Positions 1 through 7,455 of a DNA stretch of 50,701 nt are shown one piece after another. A program made the position numbers and the translations under genes. The DNA is from Lacrimispora sp. (GTDB lineage Bacteria; Bacillota; Clostridia; Lachnospirales; Lachnospiraceae). Location of the stretch: contig JAQSYE010000022.1 of NCBI GenBank assembly GCA_029256305.1, positions 1 to 50,701 on the forward strand, given 5' to 3'. Every line of letters begins with the position of its first letter. The first letter of the stretch is position 1. The notes beneath the pieces were generated by a model. That model was given only the letters and a program-made list of their open reading frames with translations, ran no database searches and was not told the origin of the DNA.

Positions 1-29
1 TATGAGATTAGTCTTCGATAGTTAGACAT
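1..29 (-). CDS. 5' end of a gene cut by the window edge
   Basis: Only the first nine codons are visible, reading MSNYRRLIS and leaving the window at base 1. The start is supported by a GGAG ribosome-binding site (complement of 37-40) seven bases upstream of the ATG. The gene is divergent from nagB and shares its intergenic region. The N-terminus resembles the opening of Lachnospiraceae DUF6128-type proteins as I remember them, but nine residues cannot prove this. Confidence 0.5.
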
Positions 30-67
30 GCCACCACTCCTTTATCACTATTTTATGCAAAATGCCA

Positions 68-96
68 TTGCATCTATGACATAAAAATGATATCCT
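68..96 (+). promoter_or_regulatory. Candidate nagB promoter
   Basis: TTGCAT (68-73) and TATCCT (91-96) are separated by 17 bases and lie about 50 bases upstream of the nagB start. Both hexamers deviate from consensus, so this is a plausible rather than certain sigma-A promoter. Confidence 0.45.
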
Positions 97-146
97 AATG
101 AAAGAATAAAATAAAAATTTTTTCCAATATATGGAGGATGATAAAA

Positions 147-881
147 ATGAAGCTCTACCGTGCAAAAGATTACTATGACATGAGCCGAAAAGCAGCCAAT
201 ATCATTTCTGCCCAGATCATTATGAAACCAAACTGCGTTCTGGGACTTGCTACCGGCTCTACCCCTGTAGGTGCCTACAAACAGCTGATTGAATGGTACC
301 ATAAAGGTGATTTGGATTTTTCCCGCGTAAAAACAGCAAACCTTGATGAATACAAGGGTCTCACCAGAGACAATGACCAGAGTTACTATCACTTTATGAA
401 ACAGAATTTATTTATGCACGTAAACATCGATGTAACCAATACCCATATTCCTGATGGAATGGAAGCTGATACCGAAAAAGAAGCTGCCAGATATGAAGAG
501 ATCCTCAAAAATCTGGGTGGTATTGACTTACAGATTCTTGGCCTTGGCCATAATGGTCACATCGGATTTAATGAACCTTCCGATGTCTTCCCAAAAGATA
601 CCCATATTGTTGACTTACAGGAAAGCACCATTGAGGCAAATAAACGCTTCTTTGCTTCTATCGACCAGGTTCCGCGCCAGGCTTATACCATGGGAATCGG
701 GACCATTATCAGAGCGAAAAAAATTCTGTTAATGGTAAGCGGAGAAGATAAGGCAGAGATTCTGCACGATGCCCTATGCGGCCCAGTGACGCCAAAAGTT
801 CCCGCATCCATTCTGCAGCTCCATCCGGATGTAATCATTGTTGCAGATGAAGCAGCACTTACCAAATGGGAAACGCTCTGA
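147..881 (+). CDS. nagB: Glucosamine-6-phosphate deaminase
   Basis: NagB converts glucosamine-6-phosphate to fructose-6-phosphate and ammonia in the cytosol, feeding amino-sugar carbon into glycolysis. The 244-residue protein has the family hallmarks: the phosphate-binding loop GLATGSTPVG near residue 33, the NLDEY motif near 66, and the catalytic segment GLGHNGHIGFNEP around 130. Length matches the usual 240-270 residues. The ORF track starts at 138, but that ATG overlaps the GGAGG at 133-137; the ATG at 147 sits nine bases after it and gives MKLYRAKDY, so I use 147. No nagA or PTS gene is visible in the window; the divergent neighbour is cut by the edge. No terminator separates it from the leader promoter at 884. 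Confidence 0.95.
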   Translation: MKLYRAKDYYDMSRKAANIISAQIIMKPNCVLGLATGSTPVGAYKQLIEWYHKGDLDFSRVKTANLDEYKGLTRDNDQSYYHFMKQNLFMHVNIDVTNTHIPDGMEADTEKEAARYEEILKNLGGIDLQILGLGHNGHIGFNEPSDVFPKDTHIVDLQESTIEANKRFFASIDQVPRQAYTMGIGTIIRAKKILLMVSGEDKAEILHDALCGPVTPKVPASILQLHPDVIIVADEAALTKWETL

Positions 882-883
882 TA

Positions 884-912
884 TTGACGTGATTTACTTT
901 GAGTGATATAAT
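884..912 (+). promoter_or_regulatory. Strong promoter for the leader ORF and ABC-2 operon
   Basis: TTGACG (884-889) and TATAAT (907-912) are separated by exactly 17 bases. Transcription would begin near 919, giving a leader of about 320 nt before the first permease gene. It starts three bases after the nagB stop codon. Confidence 0.8.
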
Positions 913-931
913 AAATTAAAATTTTTTAAGG

Positions 932-1072
932 AGGTGAGACGCTGTGCGACATATTTCAATTCAAGCTACTTCACTATGGACTAATATTGTTGATATTTCT
1001 GCAGTTTTCGGTAATTTTGACGCGTCCGTGTATCAGTTCGCCCATTTTTATGAAAAAGGTAGCGTCTCATCT
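932..1072 (+). promoter_or_regulatory. Long-range stem sequestering the leader Shine-Dalgarno
   Basis: AGGTGAGACGCT (932-943) is complementary to AGCGTCTCATCT (1061-1072): twelve pairs, one of them G-U, including nine uninterrupted Watson-Crick pairs. The 5' arm runs from inside the Shine-Dalgarno up to the base before the GTG start; the 3' arm is codons 40-43 of the leader ORF. The pairing would hide the start until a ribosome or ligand disrupts it. A 12-bp match in these exact positions is unlikely by chance, but the regulatory consequence is inferred. Confidence 0.65.
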
Positions 1073-1096
1073 GAGAATTATTCTGTAAGCCGGTAG
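944..1096 (+). CDS. 50-codon leader ORF upstream of ABC-2 exporter
   Basis: This GTG-started ORF is missing from the supplied track. It follows AAGGAGGTGA (928-937), a ten-base perfect match to the 16S 3' end, with nine bases between GGAGG and GTG. The peptide begins MRHISIQATSLW and ends ENYSVSR. It shows no signal peptide or known domain. It lies between a consensus promoter and an intrinsic terminator, the layout of a translated attenuation leader. Codons 40-43 form one arm of a stem that covers part of its own ribosome-binding site. I infer a regulatory leader peptide; a functional small protein is possible. I cannot name a family for it. Confidence 0.65.
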   Translation: MRHISIQATSLWTNIVDISAVFGNFDASVYQFAHFYEKGSVSSENYSVSR

Positions 1097-1128
1097 TTTT
1101 TATCACTGGTTTTTCGGTTGATTTTCCG

Positions 1129-1156
1129 CCCGGATGCTCCTGCACCGGGTTTTTTT
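1129..1156 (+). terminator. Intrinsic terminator (attenuator) before the ABC-2 operon
   Basis: CCCGG-A-TGC / GCA-CCGGG closes a TCCT loop and is followed by seven T residues (1150-1156). It begins 33 bases after the leader ORF stop and ends 81 bases before the first permease gene, so the operon is expressed only by read-through or from another promoter. CCGGT (1090-1094), overlapping the leader stop codon, can pair with ACCGG (1144-1148) of the terminator 3' arm, a possible five-base antiterminator. Confidence 0.75.
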
Positions 1157-1237
1157 GTGCGTTTTTTTCGAAATGGCTGTCTGTACGGACATTTTTCCAC
1201 TTTGAATTTTCAACACACAACATGGAGGATATAACCT

Positions 1238-2068
1238 ATGAAACAGGTAAAAACCATTCTATCCGGCTGCGGCTTTCTCTCAAAAGCCGTATGCTCCACA
1301 ATTTTGATCTGCTCGAAACAAATTTTTGACGGAGGTTTTCTCTGCATAGCCGGAGGCTACTTTGTCCAGATTGTTCAGTTCGTCCTGCTGACCTTTATCT
1401 GGAAAACCCTGGCTGAAACAAATGCTCTGCCATCAAATGTCTCTTTGAACCAGTTAATGACCTACACTCTGATGTCTGCTGTATTACATCAGGAATTAAA
1501 TATTATTTCCCCCGCCACATCGTCCTTATGGGAGGGGTCCGTCATTGGGCGCTTCTTAAGACCTATGGCTATTGAAGCCAGCTTTATATCAGAAACAATC
1601 GGTAGATTCTGGATTCCCAATTTCTTGTTTATGGGGATTCCATTGTTGCTTCTTGCGCCGTTGCTCTCTGTCAGTCCATTTCCTGATTCTTTCAGTATGG
1701 GAATTCTTTCTCTCATAAGTCTGGTGCTGGCGGTTACTATTGGATTTGCCATAGATTTACTTTTCGCTTCTCTGGCCATGAATCTGAAAAATGGGTGCTT
1801 TGCAGCTCTTGCTGTCAGGGAGGCTGTTTATTCCCTGCTTTCCGGAGAAATGATACCTTTTTCCTTATTTCCAAAAAAGCTGGGAACGCTGTTTTCCCTG
1901 CTGCCGCTTGGCTCAGTTGCCCATGGACCTTTAACGATTTACACCGGCACCGCCCATTTCCCTCTTAGCGTTCTGGCACTCCAGTTTTTCTGGGCTGTAG
2001 CTTTATGGGCCCTGACTATTTATGTATTTAATAAAAGCAAAGAAAGGATGATCTCTTTTGGCGGATAA
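1238..2068 (+). CDS. ABC-2 type exporter permease (DUF990-like)
   Basis: A 276-residue integral membrane protein with about six hydrophobic segments and no signal peptide, of the ABC-2 permease type formerly called DUF990 (ABC2_membrane_6). It would form half of the membrane channel of an exporter whose substrate is unknown; relatives are often linked to drug or peptide efflux. GGAGG lies upstream at a good distance from the ATG. It overlaps the second permease by 11 bases and the ATPase follows, so the three genes form one translationally coupled operon downstream of the leader/terminator element. Assignment is from topology and context rather than a sharp motif. Confidence 0.8.
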   Translation: MKQVKTILSGCGFLSKAVCSTILICSKQIFDGGFLCIAGGYFVQIVQFVLLTFIWKTLAETNALPSNVSLNQLMTYTLMSAVLHQELNIISPATSSLWEGSVIGRFLRPMAIEASFISETIGRFWIPNFLFMGIPLLLLAPLLSVSPFPDSFSMGILSLISLVLAVTIGFAIDLLFASLAMNLKNGCFAALAVREAVYSLLSGEMIPFSLFPKKLGTLFSLLPLGSVAHGPLTIYTGTAHFPLSVLALQFFWAVALWALTIYVFNKSKERMISFGG

Positions 2069-2918
2069 TTTTAAAACACTAACCAGGCTTTACAGGCAAT
2101 ATGCAAAAATGGATTTATTATGGTTTCTTAGGGATACTCGCTATTTCTTTATTCAACTAATTTCTGATGTCGTAAGCGGCGGCTGCACCATTGCAGGTAT
2201 CTGCCTGTTATCTGCAAATTTTAAGAATTTTTCCGGGATGACCCAAAATGAAATTTTATTTATGATGGGCTACGCTCTCTTTATTGACGGAATTTTTATG
2301 GTATTTTTTATTGGCAACAATACGGGCATGGTCAGCAGAATCATTGGACGGGGGCAGCTTGATCACATTATGATCCAGCCGGTTCCACTATGGGCGGAGC
2401 TTCTGGCACAGGGTTTTGCCCCTGTTTCCGGTTCTCCCATAATGATACTTGGAATAGGTCTTACTGCTTATGGTGCCGTAAGAGCTGGTATACTCATAAA
2501 TGCTTTTGCAATCTTGCTGTTTCTTTTTTACAGCACCTGTTCCATTATCATAGTGATGTCATTTATCTATCTGATTTCCTGCTCGGCGTTCTATGCTCCT
2601 GCTGCTGCAGAGGAGATTGCCGTGGTGGGAAAGGATTTATTTTCAACGTTGAAAACCTACCCTCTGGGTAATATGAAAGGGTTTCAAAAGCACATTTTTT
2701 TGTCCGTCATTCCCGTGGGCCTTTGTGCCTGGTTTCCTTCCACGCTTTTAATAAAAGCAGGAAAATACGGATTAGGTGCGGTTCTGATTCCTGAAGCTTT
2801 TTATTTGCCTGCGGCGGCCGCAATATTATCAGTTATAGCAATTATAGCATTTAAGAAAGGAATAAAACATTATGAAACCTTTGGTTCTCCAAGATACTCT
2901 GGCTTTGGCCATCGATAA
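2058..2918 (+). CDS. ABC-2 type exporter permease, second subunit
   Basis: A 286-residue protein with about six membrane spans, the partner permease of the preceding gene. The start is TTG at 2058, which reads TTG-GCG-GAT inside the end of the upstream gene; AAAGGA lies nine to ten bases before it, supporting coupled initiation. Paired, distinct DUF990-type permeases with one ATPase form a known operon design in Firmicutes and Actinobacteria. Its 3' end overlaps the ATPase gene by 47 bases. Substrate unknown. Confidence 0.8.
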   Translation: MADNFKTLTRLYRQYAKMDLLWFLRDTRYFFIQLISDVVSGGCTIAGICLLSANFKNFSGMTQNEILFMMGYALFIDGIFMVFFIGNNTGMVSRIIGRGQLDHIMIQPVPLWAELLAQGFAPVSGSPIMILGIGLTAYGAVRAGILINAFAILLFLFYSTCSIIIVMSFIYLISCSAFYAPAAAEEIAVVGKDLFSTLKTYPLGNMKGFQKHIFLSVIPVGLCAWFPSTLLIKAGKYGLGAVLIPEAFYLPAAAAILSVIAIIAFKKGIKHYETFGSPRYSGFGHR

Positions 2919-3882
2919 TATTACAAAAGAATACTGTCAGTGGCAGCGAAGCGGCAACGCCCGCGATATCATGAAAAATCTCCTTCACCCCGAAAAACGA
3001 GTAGTAAAAGCCCTTGACCATATTTCTCTTCAGGTAAAGAAGGGCGAATTCGTTGCTTATGCAGGCGCCAACGGAGCTGGTAAAAGCACTACAATAAAAA
3101 TTCTTTCCGGAATCCTCATGCCTACAGAAGGAACAGTCTCAGTACTTGGGGTTAATCCTGCCAAAGACCGAATATGGCTTATGCGTCATATCGGAGTCCT
3201 TTTTGGCCAGCGCACAGAATTATGGTGGGACCATCCGGTGATATCCAGTTTTGAATGGAAGAAGGAGGTATGGAACATTCCGGATTCCACCTACAAAAGA
3301 AACCTGGAGATGGTTACAGAACTTTTGGACCTTTCAGACATTTTAAAAACCTTTGCAAGGGAACTCAGCCTGGGGCAGAGAATGCGAGCGGATATTGCCA
3401 TGCTTCTTCTGCACAGCCCGGAGTTGATTTTTCTTGATGAACCCACACTTGGCCTTGATGTTCTAGCCAAGCAGCAGATGATCCGGTTTTTAAAAAAGAT
3501 CAATATTGAGAGCAAAACAACGGTGGTCGTAACCAGCCACGATATGGATGATCTGGAGGAAATGGCACAGAGAATTATTCTCATTAACAAAGGAAGAATT
3601 GCATTTGACGGTAATTTTGATGAACTTCGAAATGTGATGGGTGGTTTTTACCGGATTGTCCTTACCACAGCAAAAGAAGATGCACCACTTTCGCTTCCCG
3701 AAATGAGACTTTTAAAAACAGACAGCGGAATTCACGAGTACGAATTTGACCGGAATGCGCTGGGAATCCATAAGGTAATGGCATTGCTTTCTGATTTCCC
3801 TCAGATCCTTGACATGGAAATCAAAAAAGCTCCGATTGAAGATGTCGTGGCTAATTTATATTTGAGCTGGCGAGAAAATTAA
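2872..3882 (+). CDS. ABC exporter ATP-binding protein
   Basis: A 336-residue ATPase that would power the two permeases upstream. Visible motifs are Walker A GANGAGKST near residue 66, the signature LSLGQRMRAD near 165, Walker B LIFLDEPTLGLD near 190, and the switch histidine in TSHDMDDLEE. The N-terminal 30 residues precede the canonical nucleotide-binding domain, as is common for ATPases paired with DUF990 permeases, and a C-terminal extension follows residue 235. The ATG at 2872 has GAAAGG upstream and lies inside the previous gene. No clear terminator follows before the hemerythrin promoter at 3886. Confidence 0.92.
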   Translation: MKPLVLQDTLALAIDNITKEYCQWQRSGNARDIMKNLLHPEKRVVKALDHISLQVKKGEFVAYAGANGAGKSTTIKILSGILMPTEGTVSVLGVNPAKDRIWLMRHIGVLFGQRTELWWDHPVISSFEWKKEVWNIPDSTYKRNLEMVTELLDLSDILKTFARELSLGQRMRADIAMLLLHSPELIFLDEPTLGLDVLAKQQMIRFLKKINIESKTTVVVTSHDMDDLEEMAQRIILINKGRIAFDGNFDELRNVMGGFYRIVLTTAKEDAPLSLPEMRLLKTDSGIHEYEFDRNALGIHKVMALLSDFPQILDMEIKKAPIEDVVANLYLSWREN

Positions 3883-3885
3883 CAG

Positions 3886-3924
3886 TTGGTTTTTTCGTAG
3901 TATTAGTGTAAAATGTACTTACAC
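3886..3924 (+). promoter_or_regulatory. Hemerythrin promoter with overlapping inverted repeat
   Basis: TTGGTT (3886-3891) and TAAAAT (3909-3914) are 17 bases apart. The inverted repeat GTGTAA-N7-TTACAC (3906-3924) covers the -10 element and the probable start of transcription, the usual position of a repressor operator. GTGTA/TACAC half-sites resemble those of YtrA-type GntR regulators; the regulator is not identifiable here. Confidence 0.5.
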
Positions 3925-3949
3925 AATTTTATACGAAAGAGGTGCACAT

Positions 3950-4354
3950 ATGGCATATGCATTTACAAAGGATCTGGAGACTGGCAACCAGTTAATCGAT
4001 TCAGAACACCGCCAGCTGATTGATGCAATTAACAACTTACTGACTGCATGCTCCACCGGCAAAGGCCGTGCAGAGCTGTCCAATATTACTAAATTTTTGC
4101 AGGATTATACTGCCAAGCATTTTAGTGATGAGGAGAAGCTTCAGATTCAGAGCCAATATCCCGATTATGCAAATCACAAGCGCTATCACGAAGACTTTAA
4201 GAAGGTAGTTGCAGGAATCTGTCAGAAACTTGATAAGGAAGGTCCTACCGTTGCACTGGTGGGCGAAGTAAACAGTGCGATTGCAGGATGGTTGATCAAC
4301 CATATTAAAAGAGAGGATGTCAAAGTGGCAACTCATCTAAAAAGCAGGTCCTGA
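3950..4354 (+). CDS. Bacteriohemerythrin
   Basis: A 134-residue single-domain hemerythrin, a soluble four-helix di-iron protein that binds O2 and is used in oxygen sensing or scavenging in anaerobes. The ligand set is complete: H20 (SEHRQLID), H57 and E61 (HFSDE), H76 and H80 (NHKRYH), H118 and D123 (NHIKRED). It begins at ATG 3950 after GAAAGAGG. It has its own promoter and terminator, so it is probably a single-gene unit despite following the ABC operon. In an obligate anaerobe a role in oxygen tolerance is the simplest inference. Confidence 0.93.
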   Translation: MAYAFTKDLETGNQLIDSEHRQLIDAINNLLTACSTGKGRAELSNITKFLQDYTAKHFSDEEKLQIQSQYPDYANHKRYHEDFKKVVAGICQKLDKEGPTVALVGEVNSAIAGWLINHIKREDVKVATHLKSRS

Positions 4355-4374
4355 CACATATAAGCATGATAAAC

Positions 4375-4416
4375 AAACAGTTTCTTTCCAGAGTTCTGGC
4401 AGGAAACTGTTTTTTT
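4375..4416 (+). terminator. Intrinsic terminator after hemerythrin
   Basis: AACAGTTTC and GGAAACTGTT form a stem around an inner CCAGA/TCTGG hairpin, followed by a run of T residues. Confidence 0.8.
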
Positions 4417-4523
4417 GTCCTTTGGCATAAAATAATTGCTGCGCTCTCTTTTCATTCCGTCCGTATTTTGATAAAATAGGTTCAGAAACGAAAAACAAAC
4501 TACTTGAAAGAAGGTACATGACT

Positions 4524-4943
4524 ATGAAAGACTCAAACTGCGCATATTGTATGAAAGGAGACTTAGTTGCTAAATTTGGTTATCCAGTCTGTGAAATGGA
4601 AACAGGCTTTTTATATTTATTTAAGGAACAGAGCAAGAAAGGCCGGGTTATTCTGGCATATAAGGATCACGTCGGCGAGATGATTGATATTACTGATGAA
4701 GAAAGAAATGCATTCTTTGCTGAGGTTTCCAAAGTATCCAAAGCCGTTCACAAGGTATTTAATCCAGATAAAGTAAATTACGGTGCTTACGGAGATACAG
4801 GCTGTCACCTGCACATGCATATCGTTCCAAAGTACAATGGAGGAGATGAGTGGGGCGGTACATTTGCCATGAATCCGGATAAGGTATATTTAACCGATGA
4901 TGAGTATGAGAAAATGGCTGAAGCCATTCGTGCAGCCTTATAA
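4524..4943 (+). CDS. HIT family nucleotide hydrolase/transferase
   Basis: A 139-residue histidine-triad protein. The catalytic triad is in HLHMHIVPKY near residue 92; members hydrolyse or transfer nucleotidyl groups from AMP-lysine, dinucleoside polyphosphates or similar substrates. CAYCMKGD at the N-terminus matches the Cys-x-x-Cys start of many HIT proteins. The track begins at 4518, but that ATG is only three bases from AAGG; the ATG at 4524 is spaced nine bases and gives MKDSNCAYC. The substrate cannot be predicted. A second HIT gene of HINT type lies at 21537-21953. Confidence 0.88.
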   Translation: MKDSNCAYCMKGDLVAKFGYPVCEMETGFLYLFKEQSKKGRVILAYKDHVGEMIDITDEERNAFFAEVSKVSKAVHKVFNPDKVNYGAYGDTGCHLHMHIVPKYNGGDEWGGTFAMNPDKVYLTDDEYEKMAEAIRAAL

Positions 4944-4981
4944 TCAATCAGACAGACTGTACAGGAAGGAAGGTGCCGGGA

Positions 4982-5533
4982 ATGTTAGATGAAATCAGGA
5001 AGCAGGCAGGAAAAGCCGCAAAAGAGGTTTTGGACGCATCACATTTGAAGGAAAGGGACTTAGTGGTAATCGGTTGTTCTTCCAGTGAAGTATCCGATCA
5101 CAGAATCGGTTCTCATTCCAGTGCAGAGATCGGCCAGGCAGTATTTTCAGCAATTTATGAAGTCTTTCATAAACAGGGGATTTATGTGGCTGCTCAGTGC
5201 TGTGAACATTTAAACAGGGCACTCATACTAGAAAGGGAAGCGGCAGAATTCTATCATTATGAACCAGTCAATGTAGTTCCTCAGCTAAAGGCGGGAGGCT
5301 CCTTCTCTCTTGCAGCCTACCAGAGTTTTGAACATCCAGTTGCAGTAGAATCCATTAGGGCTCATGCAGGAATTGATATTGGAGATACACTGATTGGAAT
5401 GCATTTAAGAGCTGTCGCAGTTCCCATTCGTATAAAGACCCAGTATATTGGCTCTGCCCGTGTGGTTGCAGCCCGTACCAGACCAAAGTACATCGGTGGC
5501 GTCCGCGCTTCTTATGATGATATTATGGAATAA
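4982..5533 (+). CDS. TIGR01440 / UPF0340 family protein (YwlG-like)
   Basis: A 183-residue cytosolic protein of the conserved Firmicutes family UPF0340 (Bacillus YwlG), whose biochemical function I do not know. Recognisable segments are VVIGCSSSEV near residue 30, QCCEHLNRAL near 77, and the C-terminal RPKYIGGVRA. The track starts at a GTG (4973), but the ATG at 4982 follows GAAGGAAGG by eight bases, so it is preferred. It follows the HIT gene by 38 bases and probably shares its transcript. A strong bidirectional terminator ends it. Confidence 0.85.
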   Translation: MLDEIRKQAGKAAKEVLDASHLKERDLVVIGCSSSEVSDHRIGSHSSAEIGQAVFSAIYEVFHKQGIYVAAQCCEHLNRALILEREAAEFYHYEPVNVVPQLKAGGSFSLAAYQSFEHPVAVESIRAHAGIDIGDTLIGMHLRAVAVPIRIKTQYIGSARVVAARTRPKYIGGVRASYDDIME

Positions 5534-5537
5534 AAAA

Positions 5538-5577
5538 AACCTGCTGTCATGCGGTATACCGCTTACAGCAGGTTTTT
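5538..5577. terminator. Bidirectional intrinsic terminator
   Basis: AACCTGCTGT and ACAGCAGGTT form a ten-base stem with an inner GCGGTATACCGC palindrome, flanked by A-run and T-run. It serves the rightward YwlG-like gene and the leftward substrate-binding protein gene. Confidence 0.88.
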
Positions 5578-5582
5578 TGTTA

Positions 5583-7253
5583 TTATTTTGTGGCGTACAT
5601 GAAGAACCAGTACCCATAAGGAGAATGCCAAGTTCCCTTTATTTCAGGTTTCTGCAGGTAATAATCACTGGAATATACAAGAGGAGATACCGCAGCATCT
5701 TCCATCATAATTTTTTCTGCCTTGTGAAGCTTATCATAATGCTCGGTTTTATCAGACGTGCTTCTGGCTTCAGCCAATAGTTTATCTACGTCTGCACTGG
5801 AATATTTTCCATCATTGTTTCCGCTCTCTGTTGCAAACAGATTCAGCATGTTAGAAGGATCATCATAATCATATACCCAGCCTCCGCGGCAGATTTGAAA
5901 ATCACCGGCACGGCGGGTAGGTGTGAACGTGGACCACTCAACGATCTTGATATCCATTCTGATTCCAAGCTCATTCCAGGCACTCTGTAAGTACTCTGCA
6001 ACTGCTTTATTATATCCAGCATCGTTAGTCATATATTCGATAGCAGGGAATCCTTCCCCGTTAGGATATCCAGCCTCAGCCAGCAGTGCTTTCGCTTTTT
6101 CAAGATCTGCTGCATAATTATCTACGCTGAAATAGTCCCCACCGTTATTTGTACGGCTTACCTCTTCAAAAGAAGCGCCTGCCTTTTCATCAGAGATTCC
6201 AGGGCCTACAAAATTGGCTGCAGGAAGTGCGGTTCCCATCATAAGAGTATTAGCAATGTAGCCACGATCAATCGCAAGACTTAACGCACGACGTACTTTT
6301 GCATTGGTAAATGGTTCCTTCTGGGTATTAAAAATTGTATAGGATGTCGCCATACGGGGTTCTAAATGAAATTCTGCTGAATCCTTAAGGCCTGGAATCT
6401 CCTCAGTTGGAACATCACGAATCATCTGAACCTCACCTGTCCGATATGCGCTGTATGCAGCATTGGCATCTTCCATAAGAACGAACTTTAAAGTATTTAA
6501 AGTAACCTTGTCGGCATTCCAATAATTTTCATTCTTAGCAAATGTGATATGAGAGCCTGGTACCCATTCGATCATCTTTAACGGACCATTTGAAATATAT
6601 GAATCCGGTGTCAGGGACCACTGTTCACCTTTCGCTTCCACTACATCTTTCTTTACAGGTGCCATACTTGCATGAGTCACAATCTTGTCAAAGTATACAC
6701 AAGGACCTGAAAGCTCAACTACGAAAGTTTTTGCATCAGGTGCAGAAACTGCCAAAGCATCAATATTGCCTGCTGCTGCTTCGTCATAACCTTTGACTAC
6801 AGAAAGCATATCTGCTGCGTATGGTGCTGCTGTAGCTGGATCAGCCATACGTTTCCAGGAGTAAACAAAGTCCTCTGCAGTAAAATCGGAACCATCACTC
6901 CATTTTAAGCCATCTCTCAAATGAAAGGTGTAAGTGAGTCCGTCATCACTGACATCATAGGATTCTGCCTGACCAGGAACAATGTTGTTTTTCTCGTCAA
7001 ATGTCATAAGCGTCTCAAAGGCATGCATAATTATGTTGGATGCATCAATTGCCGTGCTGAGAGCTGGATCAATAGTCTCTGGGTCGGATCCGATCTGTAC
7101 TGCCAAATCAAGTCCACCTGTTGAGGCATTGGATGCTGCTTCTGTCTTCTCAGTGCCATTTTGTGCCACGCCGGACTTTCCGGAACCTCCGCATGCACTT
7201 AAAACCAGACCAGAGACAAGAACCGCTGCTAATACGATTGCTGTTTTCTTCAT
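5583..7253 (-). CDS. Oligopeptide ABC transporter substrate-binding lipoprotein
   Basis: A 556-residue extracellular lipoprotein of the SBP_bac_5 (OppA/DppA) family that captures peptides for import. The N-terminus MKKTAIVLAAVL ends in lipobox LVLSAC, placing the mature cysteine near residue 21. The family signature region reads FTAEDFVYSWKRM. The track starts at 7304, but only the ATG at 7253 has GGAGG eight bases upstream and a proper signal peptide. No Opp permease or ATPase genes are adjacent, so it is an orphan receptor that must work with a transporter encoded elsewhere or act as a sensor. It has its own promoter and terminator. Confidence 0.93.
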   Translation of the reverse strand: MKKTAIVLAAVLVSGLVLSACGGSGKSGVAQNGTEKTEAASNASTGGLDLAVQIGSDPETIDPALSTAIDASNIIMHAFETLMTFDEKNNIVPGQAESYDVSDDGLTYTFHLRDGLKWSDGSDFTAEDFVYSWKRMADPATAAPYAADMLSVVKGYDEAAAGNIDALAVSAPDAKTFVVELSGPCVYFDKIVTHASMAPVKKDVVEAKGEQWSLTPDSYISNGPLKMIEWVPGSHITFAKNENYWNADKVTLNTLKFVLMEDANAAYSAYRTGEVQMIRDVPTEEIPGLKDSAEFHLEPRMATSYTIFNTQKEPFTNAKVRRALSLAIDRGYIANTLMMGTALPAANFVGPGISDEKAGASFEEVSRTNNGGDYFSVDNYAADLEKAKALLAEAGYPNGEGFPAIEYMTNDAGYNKAVAEYLQSAWNELGIRMDIKIVEWSTFTPTRRAGDFQICRGGWVYDYDDPSNMLNLFATESGNNDGKYSSADVDKLLAEARSTSDKTEHYDKLHKAEKIMMEDAAVSPLVYSSDYYLQKPEIKGTWHSPYGYWFFMYATK

Positions 7254-7311
7254 AATACTTCCCTCCGTATTTACGTTCATTCGTCCGTCCTTCAAGGACA
7301 GCACGAGTTAT

Positions 7312-7340
7312 AGCATACCACAATAGAGTCGATCATGCAA
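7312..7340 (-). promoter_or_regulatory. Promoter of the oligopeptide-binding protein gene
   Basis: On the minus strand TTGCAT (complement of 7335-7340) and TATGCT (complement of 7312-7317) are 17 bases apart, with a TG extended -10 (TGGTATGCT). Confidence 0.55.
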
Positions 7341-7397
7341 TCAGCTTTTTACGCCAATCTCTTATGTATTAAGGTTATAACGTAATAAAGCATCAAA

Positions 7398-7433
7398 GAG
7401 CCAGACGATCGAGATACTTCTTACGTCTGGCTC
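7398..7433 (-). terminator. Hairpin terminator after the oleate hydratase gene
   Basis: GAGCCAGACG (7398-7407) and CGTCTGGCTC (7424-7433) are perfect ten-base arms 23 bases past the stop codon. The minus-strand T tract is short (TTTGATGCTTT), so termination may be incomplete. Confidence 0.6.
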
Positions 7434-7455
7434 ACAAAGACATTTTGATTATTTT

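Noticed and set aside
48-392. 114-aa minus-strand ORF over the nagB start
   Set aside because: Shadow of nagB; the real minus-strand start is at 29 with its own GGAG.
981-1223. 80-aa minus-strand ORF
   Set aside because: It is antisense to the leader ORF and terminator, with no ribosome-binding site; low-complexity polar composition.
5448-5780. 110-aa plus ORF across the 5.55-kb terminator
   Set aside because: It would span a strong bidirectional terminator and is antisense to the lipoprotein gene; no SD.
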